Below are positions 8,431 to 19,310 of a stretch of 64,000 nucleotides of DNA, piece by piece (the stretch's first letter is position 1; the number at the start of each line of letters is the position of its first letter). The notes below the pieces were generated by a model. The model saw only the letters and a list, made by a program, of their open reading frames with translations, ran no database searches and was not told the DNA's origin. Made by a program: the position numbers and the translations under genes. This DNA is from Maribacter thermophilus (GTDB taxonomy: Bacteria > Bacteroidota > Bacteroidia > Flavobacteriales > Flavobacteriaceae). Where the stretch lies: positions 3,310,520 through 3,374,519 of the forward strand of contig NZ_LDAS01000001.1 of assembly GCF_001020565.1 (NCBI RefSeq). Reading direction: 5' to 3'.

Positions 8431-11214
8431 ATGAGAGCATTATTATTGATAACATTGATTTTGTTCGGGACCGCAGGTTTTTCTCAAACTACGATTAATG
8501 GGCATGTTGTTGACCAGAACAACGAACCCATTCCCGGAGCAAATATTGTAATTGTAGGTAAGGCAATAGGCACAACTACAGATTTTGATGGTAATTTTGT
8601 GTTGCAAACATCTGAAGAGCCCCCTTTTCAGTTGAGCATTACCAGTATTGGTTATACGGATGGTCTAGAAAACATTACATCCAATAACCAGACTATTACC
8701 GTAGTGTTGGCCGAGTCCGAGACCTTTTTGGATGAAGTTGTCATATCGGCTTCAAGAACACCCGAAAGAATTTTTGAATCACCGGTTACGGTAGAAAGAG
8801 TTGGTCTTTCGGATATTAAGAACACGGCTTCTGCCGATTTTTATGGTGGACTGGAAAATTTAAAAGGAGTAGATGTAAACACGAACAGTTTAACATTTAA
8901 ATCGGTAAATACCAGAGGTTTTGCAACCTTCGCCAATACCAGGTTTATGCAATTGGTAGACGGAATGGATAATTCTACTCCTGCTTTGAACTTTCCAATA
9001 GGAAATTTGGTAGGTTTGGTGGAACCAGATGTGCTTAGTGTAGAATTATTGCCAGGGGCATCCTCCGCATTGTATGGTGCAAATGCCTTTAATGGTATTT
9101 TATTTATGCGCAGTAAAAATCCGTTCGATTATCAGGGTATAAGCGTATCGGTAAAACAAGGGGTTACTTCTCAAGAAGCCGCGGGTACCAATTCCTATAC
9201 AGATATCGGTATAAGGACGGCACATAAGTTCAATGATAAATTCGCTATAAAATGGAACTTTGGCTATTTAGATGGTACCGATTGGGCCGCTACCAGTGAA
9301 GTAGATAAATTTGATCCAACCCGAACTAGGGCAGATTTGGACTATAATGGTATTAACGTATATGGAGACGAAGTGGTCACCAATATTAAGGATGTAGCCC
9401 TTACTTTAGAAGGCTTAGGGATATTGCCAGCGGGTGCAAATGCTTTGGTGCCATCTGTTAATGTTAGTAGAACCGGTTATAACGAAAGGGATCTTACCAA
9501 CTATACGGCAAGGAGTATTAAATCTGATTGGGGTCTTTATTATAGACCTATAGAAGGTAGTAACCTAGAATTTTCATATGTAGGTAAGATAGGTACCGGA
9601 AATACGATTTATCAGGGGACCAATCGATATAACATAGCCAACTTTTTTCAAGAACAGCATAAGTTGGAGATTAGGGACGACAACTTTTTTGTAAGAGGAT
9701 ATTTAGTTGCCGATAAAGCGGGTGACTCATATGATATGGTGTTTACCGGAATAAATATCAATAGAGCTTGGAAAGATGATAGCACTTGGTTTGGTGAGTA
9801 TACCGGAACCTATGTACAGGCGACATTGGCCGGGGCTACTGATGAAGAGGCACATGCTGCAGCAAGGGCACAAGCAGAATCAGGTAGGTATGAACCAGGG
9901 TCGCCAGAATTTAAATCTGCTTTTGAGCGTGTAATAAAAAATCCAGACCTTTCTGAAGGCTCGCAATTTAGGGATGCCTCCAAGTATTATCATGCAGATG
10001 CCAATTATAATTTCAGCAAATTGATAGATTGGGCAGAAATACAGGTGGGAGGCTCTTACAGAAAATATAAATTAAATTCATTTGGTACTATATACACCGA
10101 TTTTGATAGTGCTATCGATTATTCGGAATATGGCTTGTATACACAGGTGCAAAAGAAAATAGACCTAAAAGGAGACCAAAGTCTTAAACTTACGGGGTCA
10201 ATACGATATGACAAGCAAGATTTTTTTGATGGTTTCTTTTCTCCAAGAGTGTCTGCAGGTTATACCATTAACAGAGATCATAATATAAGGGCTTCCGTAC
10301 AAACAGGTTTTAGAAACCCTACCACACAAGACTTGTTTATTGGATTGGATGCAGGTAGTGCAATTTTGGTTGGTGCAGCACCGGATAATTTGGATCGTTA
10401 CTCCAGAGAGTATACTGTGAGTGGTGGTGGCCAGTTATTGGGGCAGCCAGAAAGCATTACACAAACAGGTAGGGCAGCTTACACCAATTCATATTCGGCA
10501 GAATCAGTACTACGTTTTGCCGAAACAGAAAATCCTGCAGATCTAGAGATAGGAAATCCTGGTTTGGTAGAGCCGGAACAGGTTACTTCTGTTGAAATAG
10601 GATATCGCGGTAAGGTAGATAAGTTGGTCATAGATTTTAGTACTTACTATAATATGTATGATGGCTTTCAATCACCTGAAAATGTAGTGGCACCATTATA
10701 TGGAACGGTAGGTGACGGGTCTCTTTCATTGGCGGCCATAGCCAATGGTGATTATAAAGTCTATCAGGCCTATACAAATTCTGATGCGGACATAAATTCT
10801 TATGGAGCTTCTATTGGGTTAAGGGCTAAAGTGTTGGGCAATTTTGATTTAGGAGGTAGCTATACGTTTACAAAATTGGATTTTGACAGAGCCGCGAATC
10901 CAGATTTTCAAGTGCAGTTCAATACTCCAGAACATCAGTTTAAAGCATCTTTTGGAAATGAGGAACTTTTTAAAAATTTCGGCTTCAATATAAATTATAG
11001 ATTTAGTGATGATTATTATTGGGAGGCTACCTTTGGTAATGGCGTAATTCCAGAGTTTCACGTTGTAGATGCCCAAATTAACTATTCTGTGCCGAGTATT
11101 AAATCTACCTTTAAAATTGGAGGCAGCAATTTATTGGGAGAGGAGTACTATACTGCATTCGGTACTGGGTTTATTGGGTCGATGTACTATTTATCATGGA
11201 CCATAAATAACTAA
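8431..11214 (+). CDS. TonB-dependent receptor with N-terminal carboxypeptidase-regulatory-like domain
   Basis: The 927-residue protein has a signal peptide (1-19, ending FSQ). A carboxypeptidase D regulatory-like domain follows (about 20-100, with GHVVDQNNEPIPGANIV and TTDFDGNF), then a TonB plug with the LPGASSALYGANAFNG motif near 210, and a beta-barrel ending WTINN. It is an outer-membrane active importer. There is no SusD partner, so it is not a classical SusC. The only neighbour on the transcript is an SGNH-hydrolase lipoprotein 24 bp downstream, and the pair may act on one substrate. A -7-like TATTTTTG lies at 8371-8378. The substrate is unknown. Confidence 0.9.
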   Translation: MRALLLITLILFGTAGFSQTTINGHVVDQNNEPIPGANIVIVGKAIGTTTDFDGNFVLQTSEEPPFQLSITSIGYTDGLENITSNNQTITVVLAESETFLDEVVISASRTPERIFESPVTVERVGLSDIKNTASADFYGGLENLKGVDVNTNSLTFKSVNTRGFATFANTRFMQLVDGMDNSTPALNFPIGNLVGLVEPDVLSVELLPGASSALYGANAFNGILFMRSKNPFDYQGISVSVKQGVTSQEAAGTNSYTDIGIRTAHKFNDKFAIKWNFGYLDGTDWAATSEVDKFDPTRTRADLDYNGINVYGDEVVTNIKDVALTLEGLGILPAGANALVPSVNVSRTGYNERDLTNYTARSIKSDWGLYYRPIEGSNLEFSYVGKIGTGNTIYQGTNRYNIANFFQEQHKLEIRDDNFFVRGYLVADKAGDSYDMVFTGININRAWKDDSTWFGEYTGTYVQATLAGATDEEAHAAARAQAESGRYEPGSPEFKSAFERVIKNPDLSEGSQFRDASKYYHADANYNFSKLIDWAEIQVGGSYRKYKLNSFGTIYTDFDSAIDYSEYGLYTQVQKKIDLKGDQSLKLTGSIRYDKQDFFDGFFSPRVSAGYTINRDHNIRASVQTGFRNPTTQDLFIGLDAGSAILVGAAPDNLDRYSREYTVSGGGQLLGQPESITQTGRAAYTNSYSAESVLRFAETENPADLEIGNPGLVEPEQVTSVEIGYRGKVDKLVIDFSTYYNMYDGFQSPENVVAPLYGTVGDGSLSLAAIANGDYKVYQAYTNSDADINSYGASIGLRAKVLGNFDLGGSYTFTKLDFDRAANPDFQVQFNTPEHQFKASFGNEELFKNFGFNINYRFSDDYYWEATFGNGVIPEFHVVDAQINYSVPSIKSTFKIGGSNLLGEEYYTAFGTGFIGSMYYLSWTINN

Positions 11215-11238
11215 TTTAAAATTTAATCTAGCTTTAAA

Positions 11239-12879
11239 ATGAAAAAAATAAAATATATAGTTCTCTTTTTTGCAGCGTTCTGTTTTTTTGCCTGTAACGA
11301 TGAAGAGGATGTAGATCTTGCCGAAGAGGTTATAGTGGAGGAACTTCCAGAGTTAACAGCAGGTTCCGCTGATTTTTCTACCTATGTTTCCATAGGAAAT
11401 TCATTGACCGCGGGGTATACCGACGGTGCTTTGTTTCAAGCCGGTCAAATAAACTCTTTGCCCAATATGCTGTCGCAGAAATTTGCGTTGGCAGGAGGTG
11501 GTAATTTTACACAACCACTTACGAACGACAATCTTGGTGGACTTGCAGTTGCGGGCGATAGAATACCGGGTTTTGACCCGAGGCTTGTATTTGGCGGGTC
11601 TGCTCCGGTGTCTTTAGAGTCTGTTGTAGGACCTGTCACCGTAACTACCGATATTGCTTTAAACAATCCTACGGGGCCTTTTAATAACCTTGGGGTGCCT
11701 GGGGCAAAAAGTTTTCATTTGTTGGCTCCGGGATATGGAAATCTTGCAAACCTAAGTTTGGGACTTGCAAATCCGTATTTCGTTAGAATGACCGGTACAA
11801 CACCGGATATAAGTGTTTTGGAATCGGCCATGGCGCAATCTCCAACATTCTTTACATTGTGGATCGGTAATAATGATGTTTTAGGGTATGCATTGTCGGG
11901 AGGGGATGGTTCAGATCCGATCACCCCGGTTTCAGGTGCTCCGGGGGTTGGGTTCGATGGTACATATGGAGCATTGATCGCAACACTTACCAGTGGTGGA
12001 GCAAAAGGAGTGGTCGCCAATATTCCGAATGTAACCAGTATTCCTCATTTTACTACAGTTCCCCATAATCCATTGGACCCGACCAACGAGTCTTTCGGAC
12101 CTTTAATTCCCACGTTAAATGGAATATTTGGGCAATTAAATCAAGTGTATGACTTTTTGGGAGCCCCTGAACGAAAAATCGAATTTTCTGAAACTGAGGC
12201 CAGTGAAGTGGTTATATGGGATGAAACCTTAACGGATTTATCCGCTCAAATAACTGGAGTCTTAAATGCTAGCCCCACTTTTCCCGCATTTGTTCAAACA
12301 TTTGGGTTGCCTGCCGAAGCAGCTCCTTTAGTAGCAACTTTATTAGGTAATACATACGGACAAACGAGAGAGGCAACAGAAGATGATTTATTTGTATTGT
12401 CCAGCTCATCGGTAATAGGTACGGTAAATACCTCATCTGTAGTGGCTTTAATGGAGCAAGGGTTGTCACAAGAATTGGCAGGTCAGTTTTCTGTAGAAGG
12501 TATTACCTTGCCCTTGGCCGATAAATGGGTGCTTATTCCGAGTGAGCAAGAGGAAATAGCCAATGCAACGGCTAGTTTTAATTCGATCATAGCCTCTACT
12601 GCCAGTCAGGCTGGTTTGGCTTTGGTTGATGCCAATGCCTTAATGGATCAATTGGCCAATGGAGGTATAACAAGTGAAGAGTTTACATTGACCGCCAGTC
12701 TTGTAACTGGAGGCGCTTTTTCTTTGGATGGCGTTCACCCTACCGCAAGAGGATACGCTCTTATTGCAAACGAATTTATGAAGACAATAGATGCGACCTA
12801 TGGCTCTAATTTTGAGGCATCTGGAAATTTTGTAAATGTTGGGGACTATCCTACAAACTATTCTCCTACATTACAATAA
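11239..12879 (+). CDS. SGNH/GDSL-hydrolase family lipoprotein
   Basis: The 546-residue protein has a lipoprotein signal ending FFAC (Cys19) followed by an acidic stretch. The SGNH blocks are present: block I as IGNSLTAGY with nucleophile Ser55 (the usual GDS is GNS here), a WIGNNDVLG segment that supplies the Asn oxyanion residue, and block V DGVHPTARGY near 506 with Asp and His. The chain is longer than simple GDSL esterases, with a large middle insertion. It probably deacylates a lipid or acetylated glycan at the cell surface. It lies 24 bp after a TonB receptor and is likely cotranscribed with it. A hairpin terminator follows. Confidence 0.85.
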   Translation: MKKIKYIVLFFAAFCFFACNDEEDVDLAEEVIVEELPELTAGSADFSTYVSIGNSLTAGYTDGALFQAGQINSLPNMLSQKFALAGGGNFTQPLTNDNLGGLAVAGDRIPGFDPRLVFGGSAPVSLESVVGPVTVTTDIALNNPTGPFNNLGVPGAKSFHLLAPGYGNLANLSLGLANPYFVRMTGTTPDISVLESAMAQSPTFFTLWIGNNDVLGYALSGGDGSDPITPVSGAPGVGFDGTYGALIATLTSGGAKGVVANIPNVTSIPHFTTVPHNPLDPTNESFGPLIPTLNGIFGQLNQVYDFLGAPERKIEFSETEASEVVIWDETLTDLSAQITGVLNASPTFPAFVQTFGLPAEAAPLVATLLGNTYGQTREATEDDLFVLSSSSVIGTVNTSSVVALMEQGLSQELAGQFSVEGITLPLADKWVLIPSEQEEIANATASFNSIIASTASQAGLALVDANALMDQLANGGITSEEFTLTASLVTGGAFSLDGVHPTARGYALIANEFMKTIDATYGSNFEASGNFVNVGDYPTNYSPTLQ

Positions 12880-12900
12880 AAACCATAATATGGAAAAAAT

Positions 12901-12929
12901 AAAAAAGGTGCATTCTGTGCATCTTTTTT
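12901..12929 (+). terminator. Intrinsic terminator after the SGNH lipoprotein gene
   Basis: A 12-bp stem (AAAAAAGGTGCA with TGCATCTTTTTT, one G-U pair) has a 5-nt loop and ends in T residues. It separates the TonB/SGNH pair from the atpD promoter. Confidence 0.8.
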
Positions 12930-12958
12930 GTTTTTTAAAAAACCCTAAAAAACAATTT

Positions 12959-12986
12959 TTGTTTAAAATGGAAAGGTATATCTTTG
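12959..12986 (+). promoter_or_regulatory. Promoter of atpD-atpC
   Basis: A TTG at 12959-12961, a 17-nt spacer and TATCTTTG at 12979-12986 match the Bacteroidota primary-sigma consensus TTG-N17-23-TAnnTTTG. This leaves a leader of about 55 nt before the atpD ATG. Confidence 0.7.
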
Positions 12987-13029
12987 CAGCCTGAAAATCA
13001 GAGCATTTTTTAAGATATTTTAAAAGTAA

Positions 13030-14556
<1,527 letters not shown>

Positions 14557-14607
14557 TTTTAGTGCAAAGTGCTATAAACTTTATACTAACTACTTAATAC
14601 TAAAAAA

Positions 14608-14886
14608 ATGTATTTAGAAATTGTATCGCCTGAGGCTACTTTATTTTCTGGAGAAGTAACATCTGTCACTGTACCTGGTATCAATGGTGAGTTTCAAATG
14701 TTACATAATCACGCACCTATTGTTTCTTTGCTGCAAGAGGGCAAGGTGAAAGTGGAAGGCAATATTGCAATAGATGAGGATTATGCTTCTAAATTCACTA
14801 AAGATCAAAGTGGGAACACCGTATTGGAGATTTCTAGTGGTACGGTAGAACTTAAGGATAACAAAGTAATCGTATTGGCAGATTAG
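14608..14886 (+). CDS. atpC: F1Fo ATP synthase subunit epsilon, short form
   Basis: The 92-residue protein is the N-terminal beta-sandwich of the epsilon subunit (YLEIVSPEATLFSGEV, then VPGINGEFQMLHNHAPIV near 28). It links the rotor to F1. Proteobacterial epsilon subunits are about 135 residues and have a C-terminal two-helix regulatory domain, which is absent here. This short form is usual in Bacteroidota, so I do not regard it as truncated. The missing domain implies that epsilon-type auto-inhibition of ATP hydrolysis does not operate. It is cotranscribed with atpD, and a terminator follows 19 bp after the stop. Confidence 0.96.
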   Translation: MYLEIVSPEATLFSGEVTSVTVPGINGEFQMLHNHAPIVSLLQEGKVKVEGNIAIDEDYASKFTKDQSGNTVLEISSGTVELKDNKVIVLAD

Positions 14887-14905
14887 TCAATATTAGAAAT
14901 ATTAG

Positions 14906-14938
14906 AAAAAGCCGCATTTTTACAGTGCGGCTTTTTTT
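14906..14938 (+). terminator. Intrinsic terminator after atpC
   Basis: A perfect 11-bp stem (AAAAAGCCGCA with TGCGGCTTTTT) surrounds a 9-nt loop and ends in a run of seven T. Confidence 0.9.
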
Positions 14939-15057
14939 ATTGCCGGTAGTTGAATATGATATTAAGAGCCTAATCAAAAGAAATAAATAGGCTAAAGATG
15001 TTATTTTGATATTGAGGTGTTTTTTGTTTATTTTATTGAGCGTTTAATTATTTTGAT

Positions 15058-15750
15058 ATGAAGAAGGTTGTTTTTTTAGTTTTTATTTTAGGTTGTTCAT
15101 TTATGGTAATGTCTCAGGGAGATAACGATAGTCCTGCTCTTATGAATGGTTATGAAGGTAATTTACGACTTATTCACAGAGTTAAAGAAGCTTCCCTTGA
15201 AGCGGACGGGTCCCCTTATATAAACGATAAATTTAGACCTGCAATAATCTATCCGGATAATAAAACTTTTTTGGTTAGGTATAACGCCAAAGATGATGAA
15301 ATAGAAGTTCAATTAAAGAAAGATGAGTTTTTATCATTGGATAATCGACATGTCGATTATAGGGTTGTTATAAAAGAAATAGGAACTACATATCAGACAG
15401 TATATTCTGAAGGTGTTAAAATGCCAGGTTATTATGTAGAAGTGGTAAATGGAAATAACGTATCCGTGTTTAAGAAACAGATTAAGAAATTTGTTGAAGG
15501 AAAAAAACCGTCTGAAAATTATGGCCTGTACAAAAAACCATATTTTACAGACCCTGAAAATATTTTCTTTGTTCAGCTTGAACCAAATGGGAAGATTCAG
15601 GAACTTCCTAAAAGAAAAAAATCTTTCATAAAACTATTTAAAGAAAACGAAGGTGCTGTTAAAAAATATCTTAGTGATCATAAAATCAATTTATCCAAAG
15701 AATCGGACATAAAAAAGGTCATTACATATATAAATACACTTTACAGCTAG
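15058..15750 (+). CDS. Secreted protein of unknown function
   Basis: The 230-residue protein has a signal peptide (1-19, ending VMSQ) and no further membrane segment. I do not recognise a named domain. The middle region (KFRPAIIYPDNKTFLVRYNAKDD in outline, with RYNAKDDEIEVQ near 75) is rich in alternating hydrophobic residues and is probably beta-structured. The last 70 residues are lysine-rich and helical, and may be a soluble tail. It stands alone between atpC and a convergent M61 peptidase (14-bp gap), with a 171-bp leader containing the atpC terminator. It is probably a periplasmic or surface protein restricted to Bacteroidota. Confidence 0.65.
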   Translation: MKKVVFLVFILGCSFMVMSQGDNDSPALMNGYEGNLRLIHRVKEASLEADGSPYINDKFRPAIIYPDNKTFLVRYNAKDDEIEVQLKKDEFLSLDNRHVDYRVVIKEIGTTYQTVYSEGVKMPGYYVEVVNGNNVSVFKKQIKKFVEGKKPSENYGLYKKPYFTDPENIFFVQLEPNGKIQELPKRKKSFIKLFKENEGAVKKYLSDHKINLSKESDIKKVITYINTLYS

Positions 15751-15764
15751 TTAAGACATAGTCT

Positions 15765-17564
15765 TTATAGTTTGTATTTTAACCAATCTTTTCTGTTGTT
15801 AAGTTGTTTTTTTGTAGGCATGTCACCATGTTTTTCTTGTAATTCTATTGTATAAGTTGGGTCGGGCAGTAACTTGACTTCAGTGGTCTTTGTGTTTTCG
15901 AAGCGTTCAAAATTAACCGAAATTACATCGTTTGGTTTAAATTGGGATAAAAACTCATTGAATTGAATATCCTTAGGAAAGTCTTGGCCGTTTATGGAGG
16001 TAATCACGTCTCCTTTGTCTAACCCTGCAATATAGGCGGGTGTGCCTTTTTTAGGGTTCGATTGTATTTTTCCGTGACCATCACCGTCCAAAGACACGCT
16101 TACTCCAACATAAGGAGCTTCTAAGTTTTGTTTCAACGTGACCCCCACAGAATTTAACAATTCATTGTAGTTGGGCATTTCACTTTTATAAATATAGTTA
16201 TTGAAAAAAGTATTGGCAAAGTCATCGCCCGCATATTCGGATAGTGTTTGCTGAAGATTTTCTATGATGTAAGATTTTTCGGTTTTACCATATTTTTTCC
16301 AGACCAACTTCATATAGTCATCTAGGTTAAGGTCTTTTTTTCTTAGGGATAGGTCCAAGGCCAACCCTAGTACACTACCATAGGAATAATAGGAAATAAA
16401 TGTGTTTTCCCTATTCACAGGGTCTACTGAGGTGGCCGCATCTACAAAGGGAGCTTGGTAGCTCATTTCTATTGGGTTAAAAAACTGACGGGCAGGGGAG
16501 TTCCAAACATAATTGAACGTACCCGTGAGTCCTTCAATATACTCTTGGGGCGAAATTAAACCGGCCCTACATAGAATCAAGTTTGTGTAGTAACTCGTGA
16601 AACCTTCTGCAAACCATAAGGCACCGCTCATATTCGCTTTTTCAAAGTTGAAAGGTTCCAATGATTTTGGGCGTATACGCTCTACGTTCCACGCATGAAA
16701 AAACTCATGGGATACAGTACCTATGTTACGTTCCATTCCTCCTTTTGCCAGACTTCGTGTACTGGTTAGTATGGTAGAGTTTCTATGTTCCATACCATCA
16801 CCCGATGCATTGGGCATGTAACAGGCTAAAAAGGTGTATTTGTTATAATCGAACTTGGGTAGTTCTCCATAAACCTCTTTCTCGGCCAAAACTACTTTTT
16901 TTACCTTTTCAAAATAGGTGTCTGCCTCTTCTTCGGTACCTGGATCATGTAGTACTAGTTGAATTGTTTGTCCGTTTACCTGAAACTCTCGTAGCTTAAA
17001 AGCACTGATTTCTGTTGGGCTATCCATAAAATAATACAGGTTGGGCGCTGTGTAAGTAGTGCCAGAAACCAAAGGCAATTGAGTAGCTACCTTCCAGTTT
17101 AAATCTTTTCGGACCTTAAAATCCACCATTATTTTTCTATCGCTTAAAGAAGGGGCGTATAAGAAAGTTGCCGGAATATTTAAATGGGCATGGGTTTCAT
17201 CTATTTGAGAATATGTGCCTCCACCACGATTGGCAAACAAGGTATATTCTATATTAATGGTTCCGTCATGGCCTGTTATCTGCCATTGATAAGGGTCTGG
17301 GCGCAATACTTTTAGTCTTTTGCCTTTACTGTCCGTTGCAGTTAAGCCGTATACATTTTTAGCAAATTCGTGCAAGGCGTACCTTCCCGGAGAGGTTCTG
17401 CTCATACGAACGGACAATGTGTCTGATGTAACATTCGGAAAGCTTACTTTAATGTTTGCTTCATGATGAACAGCGTTCTCAAACGAAATAACATATGAGT
17501 TGGTCTGTGCCTTGGCAATAAAAGAACAAAAAAATAGGACTATTAAGTATTGGTAAGCCTTCAT
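15765..17564 (-). CDS. M61 family metallopeptidase (glycyl aminopeptidase-like) with PDZ domain
   Basis: The 599-residue exported protein has a signal peptide (1-20). An N-terminal beta-sandwich domain runs from about 25 to 190, followed by the peptidase domain with zinc motif HEFFH (286-290) and the third ligand Glu320 in ALWFAEGFTSYY. A PDZ domain (about 480-570, GKIQSNPKKGTPAYIAGLDKGD in outline) completes the usual M61 architecture. Family members remove N-terminal residues, often glycine, in the periplasm. The catalytic residues are intact. It is transcribed alone, convergent with the secreted protein at 15058, and its start lies 10 bp from a perfect AT-rich inverted repeat. Confidence 0.93.
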   Translation of the reverse strand: MKAYQYLIVLFFCSFIAKAQTNSYVISFENAVHHEANIKVSFPNVTSDTLSVRMSRTSPGRYALHEFAKNVYGLTATDSKGKRLKVLRPDPYQWQITGHDGTINIEYTLFANRGGGTYSQIDETHAHLNIPATFLYAPSLSDRKIMVDFKVRKDLNWKVATQLPLVSGTTYTAPNLYYFMDSPTEISAFKLREFQVNGQTIQLVLHDPGTEEEADTYFEKVKKVVLAEKEVYGELPKFDYNKYTFLACYMPNASGDGMEHRNSTILTSTRSLAKGGMERNIGTVSHEFFHAWNVERIRPKSLEPFNFEKANMSGALWFAEGFTSYYTNLILCRAGLISPQEYIEGLTGTFNYVWNSPARQFFNPIEMSYQAPFVDAATSVDPVNRENTFISYYSYGSVLGLALDLSLRKKDLNLDDYMKLVWKKYGKTEKSYIIENLQQTLSEYAGDDFANTFFNNYIYKSEMPNYNELLNSVGVTLKQNLEAPYVGVSVSLDGDGHGKIQSNPKKGTPAYIAGLDKGDVITSINGQDFPKDIQFNEFLSQFKPNDVISVNFERFENTKTTEVKLLPDPTYTIELQEKHGDMPTKKQLNNRKDWLKYKL

Positions 17565-17574
17565 GCAAAAAAAT

Positions 17575-17595
17575 TATTTAATTAGTAATTAAATA
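17575..17595. promoter_or_regulatory. AT-rich perfect inverted repeat between the M61 gene and bioF
   Basis: TATTTAATTA and TAATTAAATA flank a single G, giving 10-bp perfect arms. It lies between divergent genes and could be an operator. The pure A/T content makes chance more likely than usual. Confidence 0.3.
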
Positions 17596-17758
17596 TATGG
17601 ATTTCAAACAAAGATATTTTGTGCGGCCAGAAAATTAAGTGTTAATTACAATAAATTCTTTTAGAAACTTCACGGCCGAACATTTTTTAAAATACATTTT
17701 ATATAAAATTGTTGAAATACATTGGATTTATGGATCAATAGAAACTAAATTTGGGAGT

Positions 17759-18919
17759 ATGTCTGATTTTCCCAATAAATTACAGCACAAGCTGGATAAA
17801 AGGTATAACGAAAATTCGATTCGCCAGTTGGGGAAATCGACGTCATTGGTCGATTTTTCATCCAATGATTATTTGGGATTTGCAAGAAATGAAGAATTGT
17901 TTTCAAAGACCTTTCAACTTCTATTGAGTAAGAATATAGCCCAAAATGGGGCAACGGGATCACGTCTTTTAACAGGTAATTATCCGTTGTTTTCCGAATT
18001 GGAACAAATGTTGGCTGAATTTCACAATGTAGAAAATGCTTTGGTGTTCAATTCGGGGTATGATGCCAATATTGGTTTTTTTGGGGCTGTGCCCCAGCGG
18101 GGAGATTTTGTTTTTTATGATGAATGGATTCATGCCAGTATCAGGGACGGCTTGCTTATGAGCCATGCGAAAAGTTATAAATTTTTACATAACGATCTTA
18201 CTGACCTAAAAAAGAAAATAGCAACCATCTTACATTCAAAAACTGACCATGTAGATTCTGAAATATACGTAGTTACAGAATCTGTATTTTCAATGGATGG
18301 AGATTCTCCTGATATACATGAATTGGTCCACCTATGTAAAACCAATGGATGGCGTTTGGTAATAGATGAGGCCCATGCCGTTGGGGTATTTGGAAACAAG
18401 GGTCAGGGATTGGTCCAAGAATTAGGGTTACAGGAGGATGTTTTTGCAAGGCTTGTTACGTTTGGCAAGGCTATGGGTGTTCACGGGGCCGCAATTTTAG
18501 GAGAAAATCGGTTAAAGGATTACTTGGTTAATTTTGCTCGAAGTTTTATTTATTCAACAGCTTTACCTCCTCATGGTAGTGTTAGTATTCTATCGGCCTA
18601 TAATTTCTTAATGAACGAGGGAAATAGAGAAAGGCAACAATTAAAAGAAAATATTGTTTTTTTTAAGGAAGGGCTTAAAAAGAAAAAACTGGACACGCAT
18701 TTTATAGAAAGCGATTCGGCCATACAGTGTTGTGTTCTTCCAAATAACGATACGGTAAAATTGGTGTCCGGTAAATTGGCCTTAAAAGGATTTGATGTAA
18801 AGGCGATTTTGTCTCCTACGGTCCCAAAAGGTGCCGAAAGATTAAGGTTCTGTATCCATAGTTATAATTCAAAAGAGGAATTAGGGCTCGTTTTACAATT
18901 ATTATCTGATTATATTTAA
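17759..18919 (+). CDS. bioF: 8-amino-7-oxononanoate synthase (BioF, KBL-type PLP enzyme)
   Basis: BioF condenses pimeloyl-ACP or -CoA with alanine in the first committed step of biotin ring assembly. I chose the ATG at 17759. It gives 386 residues, is preceded by GGGAG, and matches family length. The open frame extends upstream to a GTG at 17639, but those 40 residues look non-coding. DFSSNDYLG lies at 32-40, DEAHAVG at 203-209, and the PLP lysine is Lys237 in TFGKAMGVHGA. Related KBL enzymes (glycine C-acetyltransferase) share these motifs, but the bio neighbours settle the call. A DUF2007 gene follows after 4 bp. Confidence 0.93.
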   Translation: MSDFPNKLQHKLDKRYNENSIRQLGKSTSLVDFSSNDYLGFARNEELFSKTFQLLLSKNIAQNGATGSRLLTGNYPLFSELEQMLAEFHNVENALVFNSGYDANIGFFGAVPQRGDFVFYDEWIHASIRDGLLMSHAKSYKFLHNDLTDLKKKIATILHSKTDHVDSEIYVVTESVFSMDGDSPDIHELVHLCKTNGWRLVIDEAHAVGVFGNKGQGLVQELGLQEDVFARLVTFGKAMGVHGAAILGENRLKDYLVNFARSFIYSTALPPHGSVSILSAYNFLMNEGNRERQQLKENIVFFKEGLKKKKLDTHFIESDSAIQCCVLPNNDTVKLVSGKLALKGFDVKAILSPTVPKGAERLRFCIHSYNSKEELGLVLQLLSDYI

Positions 18920-18923
18920 AGAC

Positions 18924-19310
18924 ATGGCTGAAAAATTTTATCTTCTTGCTTCTTTCGAATATGTGGCCGATGTGCAGATTTTAAAGGGTAAATTGGAGTC
19001 TGAGGGTATTCAGGTTTTTCTCAGGGACGAAAACACGCTGAACTCCGACCCTTTGATCAGTAATGCTATTGGAGGGGTAAAGCTACAAGTCTATTCTAAA
19101 GACAAGGATAGGGCAATTGAAATATACAATGATGTAAGGGCCTATGCTTTGGACAAAAATAATAATCCTGTTATCTGTCCCAATTGTAAAGCTGCAAAAT
19201 CTGAAGTATATTATAACGAAAAAGGAATTTTCTATAAACTTTTTCCTTTCTTTGAAAAAAGAAAATACAAGTGCTTAAATTGTGGAATAATCACTAAATC
19301 AATTACATAA
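18924..19310 (+). CDS. DUF2007-type protein with C-terminal zinc ribbon
   Basis: The 128-residue cytosolic protein has an N-terminal DUF2007-like ferredoxin fold (FYLLASFEYVADVQILKGKLE, in outline 5-25, then a GIQVFLRDEN strand). Members are called putative signal-transducing proteins, but the role is unknown. The C-terminal 45 residues carry Cys85-x-x-Cys88 and Cys117-x-x-Cys120, a four-cysteine zinc ribbon. It sits inside the biotin operon: 4 bp after bioF, and its TAA shares a base with the bioD ATG (TAATG at 19308). Tight coupling suggests a link to biotin synthesis or simple operon hitch-hiking. Confidence 0.75.
   Translation: MAEKFYLLASFEYVADVQILKGKLESEGIQVFLRDENTLNSDPLISNAIGGVKLQVYSKDKDRAIEIYNDVRAYALDKNNNPVICPNCKAAKSEVYYNEKGIFYKLFPFFEKRKYKCLNCGIITKSIT

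Noticed and set aside
17639-17758. GTG start giving a 40-residue N-terminal extension to bioF
   Set aside because: The extension has no similarity in pattern to KBL enzymes. The ATG at 17759 has a GGGAG site and gives the family length.
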